Assembly: GCA_934149075.1 (NCBI GenBank) | Contig: CAKPDR010000012.1 | Location: 1-50,049, forward strand | Source of the DNA: an uncultured Clostridia bacterium | GTDB taxonomy: Bacteria > Bacillota > Clostridia > TANB77 > CAG-508 | Length of the DNA stretch: 50,049 bases | Direction of reading: 5' to 3' | Shown: in pieces, positions 45,181 through 50,049 of the stretch | How the letters are laid out: the number at the start of each line of letters is the position of its first letter | How positions within the stretch are numbered: position 1 is the stretch's first letter | Program-made: the position numbers and the translations under genes | Notes under the pieces: model-generated | The model's database searches: none | The model's input: the letters and a program-made list of their open reading frames with translations, nothing else | What the model was told of the DNA's origin: nothing

Positions 45181-45726
45181 ATGGAAAAATCTATAGCAGA
45201 CTTAGCTGAAAATAAAGTATTAATTTTATACTTACTAAATAAATTATCAGATGGAATAAAAAATGACAACTTATATAAAATTGTCTCATCTGCAAATAGT
45301 ATTAACTATTTTTATTTTCAAGAATTGTTAACGGATTTAATTGAGACAAACCTAGTTGGTTCCTTTACAAAAGATGAAGATACATTTGTAAAAATCACTT
45401 CAGAAGGTAAAAATTCATTGTCACTTACAAAATCACTTTTACCTGGAATTTTGAAATTAAAAGCTGACAATATATTTAAAGAAGAAGTTTCAAATATAGC
45501 TGAAGAATCTTCAATTGTTACAGAATATATACCAAAAGATGAAAACAACTATACTGTAAAATGTAAAATTGTTGAAAAAACAGAAACAATTTTTGAAATT
45601 TCTACATTTGCAGGTTCAAGAGAGAGAGCTAAACAGATTTCTGATAATTGGAAAAATAACGCAAATATGATTTATCCAAAAATAATTAATTTACTTTTAA
45701 ACGGAGAAAAGAATGAAGAAAAATGA
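45181..45726 (+). CDS. DUF4364 family protein
   Basis: A 181-aa protein matching the DUF4364 family of Clostridia. The N-terminal ~70 residues look like a winged-helix DNA-binding domain (DLAENKVLILYLLNKLSDGIKN and NYFYFQELLTDLIETNLV), followed by a mixed alpha/beta domain. No experimental function is known to me. It overlaps nth by 14 bp and shares its promoter. Confidence 0.8.
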   Translation: MEKSIADLAENKVLILYLLNKLSDGIKNDNLYKIVSSANSINYFYFQELLTDLIETNLVGSFTKDEDTFVKITSEGKNSLSLTKSLLPGILKLKADNIFKEEVSNIAEESSIVTEYIPKDENNYTVKCKIVEKTETIFEISTFAGSRERAKQISDNWKNNANMIYPKIINLLLNGEKNEEK

Positions 45727-46345
45727 TATAAATAAGTTTGTAGAAATATTAAAAGACACATATCCGGATGCAACTTGTAGTCTAGATTTCGATACACCTT
45801 TTCAAATGGTTGTTGCAGTTATGCTTTCAGCTCAATGTACTGATGAAAGAGTAAACAAAACTACTCCAACTTTATTTAAAAGATGTATAACAATTCAGGA
45901 TTTTGCAGATATTGATTTAAAAGAACTTGAACAAATCATACATCCATGTGGTTTTTATAAAAACAAAGCCAGAAATATCAAATTATGTGCCAAACAAGTT
46001 TTAGAAAATTTTAATGGTAAAGTTCCTACTACAATGGATGAATTATTGACATTAGCTGGAGTAGGTCGAAAAAGTGCAAATGTTATTTTACTTGAAGTAT
46101 TTGGGATTGCAAATGGTATTGCAGTTGATACTCATGCAAAAAGGATTTCTAACAGAATTGGTTTTTCTAATGAAAATGATCCAGAAAAAGTAGAACAAGA
46201 CTTATTAAAAATATTCCCTAGAGAATATTTAAAAGATATAAATCATCTTTTCGTTTGGCATGGCAGAAAGACTTGTATTTCTCGTAAACCTCTTTGTAAC
46301 AACTGTACTGTAAAAGATTTTTGTAAATATTACCAAACTACCTGA
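45713..46345 (+). CDS. nth: Endonuclease III (DNA glycosylase/AP lyase)
   Basis: Base-excision repair enzyme removing oxidised pyrimidines and cleaving AP sites. The helix-hairpin-helix LAGVGRKSANV carries catalytic Lys120, VDTHAKR carries Asp139, and the C-terminal iron-sulfur cluster cysteines lie at 188, 195, 198 and 204 with the normal C-X6-C-X2-C-X5-C spacing. Length 210 aa is canonical. It is co-transcribed with DUF4364 and followed by a small Cys-rich gene. Confidence 0.95.
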   Translation: MKKNDINKFVEILKDTYPDATCSLDFDTPFQMVVAVMLSAQCTDERVNKTTPTLFKRCITIQDFADIDLKELEQIIHPCGFYKNKARNIKLCAKQVLENFNGKVPTTMDELLTLAGVGRKSANVILLEVFGIANGIAVDTHAKRISNRIGFSNENDPEKVEQDLLKIFPREYLKDINHLFVWHGRKTCISRKPLCNNCTVKDFCKYYQTT

Positions 46346-46397
46346 TGTATATTTATTTGAATTTTGAAAATAATACTTTAATAAGAGGTGATATCCT

Positions 46398-46529
46398 TTG
46401 ACAAATATCAATTGTTCTTTAGATTGTATTTATCAAATTGATGGAATATGCTCTTATGATATTATTTCTAATTCAAAATTATGCACTTCTTCAGATTGTG
46501 CATATTACAGTAAATTACCTGAATCGTAA
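46398..46529 (+). CDS. Cys-rich microprotein
   Basis: A 43-aa protein beginning at TTG 46398 with GAGGTG 7 nt upstream. It contains five Cys arranged like a small zinc- or redox-binding knuckle (INCSLDC, GICSYD, LCTSSDC). It lies 52 bp after nth on the same strand and ends just before the shared terminator. Small proteins of this pattern (often annotated DUF1540-like) are common in Clostridia; the function is unknown. Confidence 0.6.
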   Translation: MTNINCSLDCIYQIDGICSYDIISNSKLCTSSDCAYYSKLPES

Positions 46530-46536
46530 TTTGCTT

Positions 46537-46580
46537 ATAACAAAAATCATCTTAAATTTAATTAAGATGGTTTTTGTTAT
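46537..46580. terminator. Bidirectional terminator between the microprotein gene and spoIIP
   Basis: ATAACAAAAATCATC begins the left arm and GATGGTTTTTGTTAT closes the right arm, with one wobble. The stem separates the convergent plus-strand operon and spoIIP. Confidence 0.8.
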
Positions 46581-46586
46581 TTTTAT

Positions 46587-47753
46587 TTACATAGCTTTGT
46601 TATATTCCTCAAAAACTTTTGCAAGATATTTCATACTATTCATACATTGCTCAAGTGTATTTCCTGTTGCTCCTACTTCTATAATGCAAGCAGCTTTTCC
46701 AAGATGCTGATTATATCTTGAATTTCTTACAATCATAGTTTTAAATAAACCTGGATATATTTCATTTGCTTTTTGCTGTAACTCAATTGCAAATTTTAAA
46801 TTAGATTGCCAATTAGGGTGATATAAACCACCACCATTTGTTCCTATTACAAACATAAGTTGAGCAACTGTATCCTCTCCTATTTTCACACTTGGATCAT
46901 AATTACTCTTGCTTCCAATTGCATCTCTATGTAAATCTATTATAATATCACTTGGATTTGATTTTAATATATTTTCAACCGTTGTCTTTGACCTTGTATA
47001 TGAACCAGTATATGCAGGATAATCATGATATGTTTTATCATGTATAACATTAAATCCATATCCCATTAAATAGTTTGTAAGTTCATCTCCGACTCTTGCA
47101 ACAGAATAATTTAAATCTGTTGTTCTAAAATTTCCGGTTTGCTGATAATTATATTGTTCAGTTGGTGTATAGCTTTCGCATGTATGTGTATGAAAAATTG
47201 TAATATTTTCTTTGTTTATATCTATACCTGTATTCATTATAGAGTCATTTATTTCAAAATCAGTTTCATTCTTAATTTTTACTCCGCCAATTTCTACATT
47301 ACTATTTTCCTTTATTGGATTCTGTGTTACAACTTGTGTTCCTACTTCTGTTGACACTGGTTGTGTTTCTTCGTTTTTGTTTTCACTATTTTGCTCATTA
47401 TTATCGTTTGTTTCATCTATTTGATTTTCATCCTTTGCTTGTTCTATTGGCAGTTGCTCTATTTGTGATACTCTTGCCAATTCAATATTTAATATTTTTC
47501 CTGCAAATGTTTCTTCATATTCTTCTTTATCTTCTTTTATTGTATTATTTGATATATAATTAGTACTTGCTATTGCCGGTATTTCACTATTTAAACAACT
47601 TACTAATTCTTCTGATAGGTTAATTTGCAAAACTTCATTTGTTTTAAATCTGTTTATCATTTTAGTTACTACAAATAAAATTATTATGATACCTATTATT
47701 ATTGCTATTTTCATTATTGATTTTTTTGCATTTATTATTGTAACATTAAACAT
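46587..47753 (-). CDS. spoIIP: Stage II sporulation protein P
   Basis: Amidase and endopeptidase that dissolves septal peptidoglycan during engulfment with SpoIID. A membrane anchor (about 14-32) leads into a low-complexity linker and the amidase domain, with IFHTHTCESYTPTEQYNY (zinc histidines), NYSVARVGDELTNYLMGYG, and IIDLHRDAIG with a metal-site Asp/His. At 388 aa it is a normal length. AGGAGAG precedes the ATG. The gene stands alone. Confidence 0.92.
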   Translation of the reverse strand: MFNVTIINAKKSIMKIAIIIGIIIILFVVTKMINRFKTNEVLQINLSEELVSCLNSEIPAIASTNYISNNTIKEDKEEYEETFAGKILNIELARVSQIEQLPIEQAKDENQIDETNDNNEQNSENKNEETQPVSTEVGTQVVTQNPIKENSNVEIGGVKIKNETDFEINDSIMNTGIDINKENITIFHTHTCESYTPTEQYNYQQTGNFRTTDLNYSVARVGDELTNYLMGYGFNVIHDKTYHDYPAYTGSYTRSKTTVENILKSNPSDIIIDLHRDAIGSKSNYDPSVKIGEDTVAQLMFVIGTNGGGLYHPNWQSNLKFAIELQQKANEIYPGLFKTMIVRNSRYNQHLGKAACIIEVGATGNTLEQCMNSMKYLAKVFEEYNKAM

Positions 47754-47857
47754 ATTTCTCTCCTTGTCCCAATGTTCCTATATATAATATATGCTTAATG
47801 TTTATAAATTAGAACTGCTTTAAAATTGCAGAATAATTGTTTTATTACAATTTTATA

Positions 47858-48040
47858 AGAAAGACTTGAATATAAGCTTTTCATTACATTCCTCGGTTTA
47901 TTACGAAATTTAAGAAATTCTAACTTGTTTTATGGCACCCTTCCACTATCGTGAACTCTTTCCATAAAACTGCGTAGAATTTCTAAAATTTTTCCATGCA
48001 CATTCGTCACTTCACTTAAAGCTTATATTCAAGTCTTTCT
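47858..48040. repeat. Palindromic element C
   Basis: Perfect 23-bp inverted repeats (AGAAAGACTTGAATATAAGC at 47858-47880 and its partner 48018-48040) bracket a core (47887-48006, minus orientation) that matches element A and B cores. The arms differ from both. It lies in the 435-bp gap between spoIIP and the LytTR gene with no ORF of interest; the gap right of it carries a TATAAT (48097-48102) but no convincing -35. Confidence 0.85.
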
Positions 48041-48188
48041 TTGTATTAATTTAATCTTGTAACACACTGAAGAGCCAAAATAACCATTTATTGTTCTATA
48101 ATTACCGAATAGTCAAAAAGTAGTGCAAAATTTATAACGATATGTTATGATTATCTTAACAAACAATAATGAAATGGAGATGTAGTCT

Positions 48189-48629
48189 ATGGATATAGAA
48201 GTAAAAATTGATGAAAAATACGATAATCCTAAAATTGTTATATATGCAAATAAAGTAGATTCAGAAATATCAAATATAATAGATGGAATATCAAGCATAA
48301 ATCAAAAGTTTTTAAAAGCATATAGAGATGAAAAAATGTATATTTTACATCAAAATGAAATTGAAACAATTTACTCAGAAAATGGAAAAATATTTATTAG
48401 ATGCAATAATAGTATATACAATATAAAAAGTAGACTATATGAATTAGAATTACTGTTAGACAAAAAAATATTTCTAAGAATTTCAAATTCTGAAATTGTA
48501 AATTTCAATAAAGTTGAAAATATTGATTTTAAAATTGTTGGTACACTTACAATAAATTTTAAAAGTGGCAATAAAGCTTATGCTTCAAGAAGATATATAC
48601 CAAAGATAAAAGAATTTTTAGGAATATAA
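48189..48629 (+). CDS. LytTR-domain transcriptional regulator
   Basis: A 146-aa DNA-binding protein with only a LytTR output domain (about 40-146): EIETIYSENGKIFIRC, FLRISNSEIVNFNKVENI and the late ASRRYIPKIKEFLGI are characteristic. There is no receiver domain. It forms a pair with the DUF3021 membrane protein 9-18 bp downstream, a recurring arrangement in Firmicutes in which the membrane protein probably restrains the regulator. Direct repeats for autoregulation were not resolved. Confidence 0.9.
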   Translation: MDIEVKIDEKYDNPKIVIYANKVDSEISNIIDGISSINQKFLKAYRDEKMYILHQNEIETIYSENGKIFIRCNNSIYNIKSRLYELELLLDKKIFLRISNSEIVNFNKVENIDFKIVGTLTINFKSGNKAYASRRYIPKIKEFLGI

Positions 48630-48646
48630 TAAAGGAGTTGGTTGAA

Positions 48647-49147
48647 ATGAAAAAAGAAAATGTTGTAAAAAAAGTTTTAGTAAAGTCTTTGGTTGGTTTT
48701 ACAGTTGGTGTAACATTACTTATGATAGCATATGCAAGTGTATATTTTATAAGTGGTGAAGATTTATTTCAAAATGAAATAGCTCAATTACAAAATATAA
48801 AAACATTGATTACTCAAATTATAGTTAGTGGTGTAGCATATTACTTATTATTTATAAGTTTTCATATTTTTTCAATTATGCAGAATAAAGAATTAAAAGA
48901 TATGTATATGGTAAAACATCCATACAAATTTATATTAACATGCTCTATAGCAATATTAATCCTATTATGGATAACAGAATTTTTGATTTCTCGTAAACAA
49001 ATATATAGCATAACTATAAAAACCTTAAATCTAATTATATTAGCTTTTGTCTACGCATTTGTAACATTAAGTATATGTTTAAAATGTACTAGAGAAAATT
49101 ACTTAATAAAAAAAATAAATGAAAAAATAAAAGAAAGAAATTCATAA
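48647..49147 (+). CDS. DUF3021 family membrane protein
   Basis: A four-helix membrane protein (166 aa), the usual partner of a LytTR regulator. ATG at 48647 is used because AAAGGAG lies 9 nt upstream; the TTG earlier overlaps this site. Hydrophobic segments lie at about 14-34, 55-78, 92-113 and 120-142. The function is inferred as a membrane anti-regulator. Confidence 0.8.
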   Translation: MKKENVVKKVLVKSLVGFTVGVTLLMIAYASVYFISGEDLFQNEIAQLQNIKTLITQIIVSGVAYYLLFISFHIFSIMQNKELKDMYMVKHPYKFILTCSIAILILLWITEFLISRKQIYSITIKTLNLIILAFVYAFVTLSICLKCTRENYLIKKINEKIKERNS

Positions 49148-49150
49148 AAT

Positions 49151-49210
49151 GCAAAAAAACACATTATATTAAGTTGTTTGAAATATCCTTATATAATGTG
49201 TTTTTTATGC
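49151..49210. terminator. Bidirectional terminator between DUF3021 and the MBL gene
   Basis: AAAAAAACACATTATAT and ATATAATGTGTTTTTT pair across an AT-rich loop in the convergent junction. Confidence 0.75.
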
Positions 49211-49233
49211 TTTTTTCCAATTAAGATTACTAA

Positions 49234-49881
49234 TTATAGCAGTCTAGGCTTAAGTTCTAAATAAATTGGCTTTTCTTCTCTAATCATTGTACTTTTGCCA
49301 TGCCCTGGATATACTATTGTCTCATCAGGTAAAATCATAAGTTTTTTAGTAATAGAGCTTATAACTGCTTCAAAATCACCTGTTGGTACATCCGTTCTTC
49401 CCCAGGTGCCCCTAAATAATGTATCACCTGAAAATAGCAACTTTTCTTCTTCAGAATAAAGGCATGAACCACCAGAAGTATGACCAGGTGTGTGAATAAC
49501 CCTAAACTCTAAATCTCCTATATGAATCAAATCATTATCATCAACACGTGCATCTGTTTCAATAGTCAATCCTTCTTTGCCTATATATAATGTCAAATTT
49601 GTGTCTGTATTTAACAAATTCTCTGCTGCTAATCTTTGTGCAACTATTTGTCCACCATATCTCTCTTTTAATTCATTAACTCCTCCAATATGATCCCCAT
49701 GACAATGAGTTAAATAAATATACTTTAATTTTGCCTGTAATATATCAAGCATTTCTACTATTTTATCAACATCTCCAGCTGGATCTATCACCATTGTTTC
49801 TTTTGATTTTTCATCTTGGACTATATAACAGTTCGTTGCATCTCCTATCCAAGTTTCAATCTTTAGTTCTTTTAAAATCAT
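49234..49881 (-). CDS. MBL-fold metallohydrolase (glyoxalase II-like)
   Basis: Metallo-beta-lactamase-fold hydrolase of 215 aa. Zinc-binding motif THCHGDHIGG (58-67), a GHTSGG (second site) region, and a late FSGDTLFRG(T) are the marks of the glyoxalase II/YcbL subgroup. Substrate unknown, possibly a thioester. AAAGGAGAG precedes the ATG. A repeat element begins just upstream. Confidence 0.88.
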   Translation of the reverse strand: MILKELKIETWIGDATNCYIVQDEKSKETMVIDPAGDVDKIVEMLDILQAKLKYIYLTHCHGDHIGGVNELKERYGGQIVAQRLAAENLLNTDTNLTLYIGKEGLTIETDARVDDNDLIHIGDLEFRVIHTPGHTSGGSCLYSEEEKLLFSGDTLFRGTWGRTDVPTGDFEAVISSITKKLMILPDETIVYPGHGKSTMIREEKPIYLELKPRLL

Positions 49882-49908
49882 GTTTTCTCTCCTTTACATA
49901 TAAAACTT

Positions 49909-50049
49909 TTACCAGTAGGGACACCCATAAGTGGTCAAAATCTTTACCAGTGGGGACACCCTTTGCTTACACCGCTAACTCATGCTAAGCAATAAATGTA
50001 AACTTTGAATGCAATTCCGAATGTGCATGTAGAACTTATAGAAATTCTT
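49909..50049. repeat. Palindromic element A, truncated copy at window end
   Basis: Starts with TTACCAG and repeats the 35-bp unit, then follows element A (34013 onward) almost base for base up to the beginning of the core (CGAATGTGCATG), where the window ends. Together with the 1-85 segment it suggests the contig boundaries fall inside this repeat. Confidence 0.85.

Overview
The window is a strongly AT-rich chromosomal segment from an endospore-forming Firmicute, most likely an uncultured gut-type member of the Clostridia. The evidence is a complete spoIIIAA-AH operon, spoIIP, yabG (in two frames), dipicolinate synthase subunit B, veg, rny, a Spo0A-C-like regulator and many DUF families typical of Clostridia. 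The standard genetic code fits all genes. I saw no rRNA, tRNA or CRISPR array and no phage structural genes. Both ends of the window lie inside copies of the same repeat family, so it may be a whole contig broken at repeats.

Layout. 1-5.2 kb: spoIIIA operon (minus strand). 5.3-8.3 kb: an anchored secreted protein, a YebC-family regulator and an MntP-type Mn exporter. 8.4-11.7 kb: a permease-ATPase-permease ABC operon. 11.8-22.6 kb: a diversity-generating retroelement (DGR) with its huge surface target gene. 22.6-32.3 kb: membrane and cell-wall genes (polysaccharide deacetylase, YihY, a class B PBP), a dGTPase, a nucleotidyltransferase, a PHP phosphoesterase and a zeta-type toxin pair. 32.4-36.4 kb: Xer-type recombinase, YcxB-like protein, dpaB, a possibly frameshifted small gene and a PAQR/hemolysin III protein. 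36.5-41.4 kb: hisS, an orphan substrate-binding protein, rny and a small alarmone synthetase. 42-46.5 kb: deoD, veg, broken yabG, a tandem Spo0A-C protein, DUF4364, nth and a Cys-rich microprotein. 46.6-49.9 kb: spoIIP, LytTR-DUF3021 pair, MBL-fold hydrolase.

The main system is the DGR. A 132-bp template repeat (TR, about 12780-12911) lies just downstream of a reverse transcriptase, an Avd protein and a MutS-domain-I-like protein. Its near-copy, the variable repeat (VR, about 14850-14982), forms the 3' end of a 2468-codon gene. By my hand alignment all 24 substitutions fall at TR adenines, plus one extra base in VR that shifts the last codons. The target has a TasA-like secretion N-terminus, Fn3-like linkers and three formylglycine-enzyme/C-type-lectin-like modules; only the last is diversified.

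Upstream of the target is a short ORF with a good ribosome binding site, an 18-unit CA dinucleotide repeat, an intrinsic-terminator-like hairpin and a stop codon next to the target's ribosome binding site. The two other reading frames stop directly after the repeat. This suggests a slipped-strand phase-variable switch controlling a DGR target.

A second unusual theme is a family of long palindromic intergenic elements. They share a roughly 120-bp core at the hairpin tip with apparent compensatory changes, while the flanking arms are unrelated in sequence. A different short interrupted palindrome occurs three times, once in frame inside spoIIIAA.
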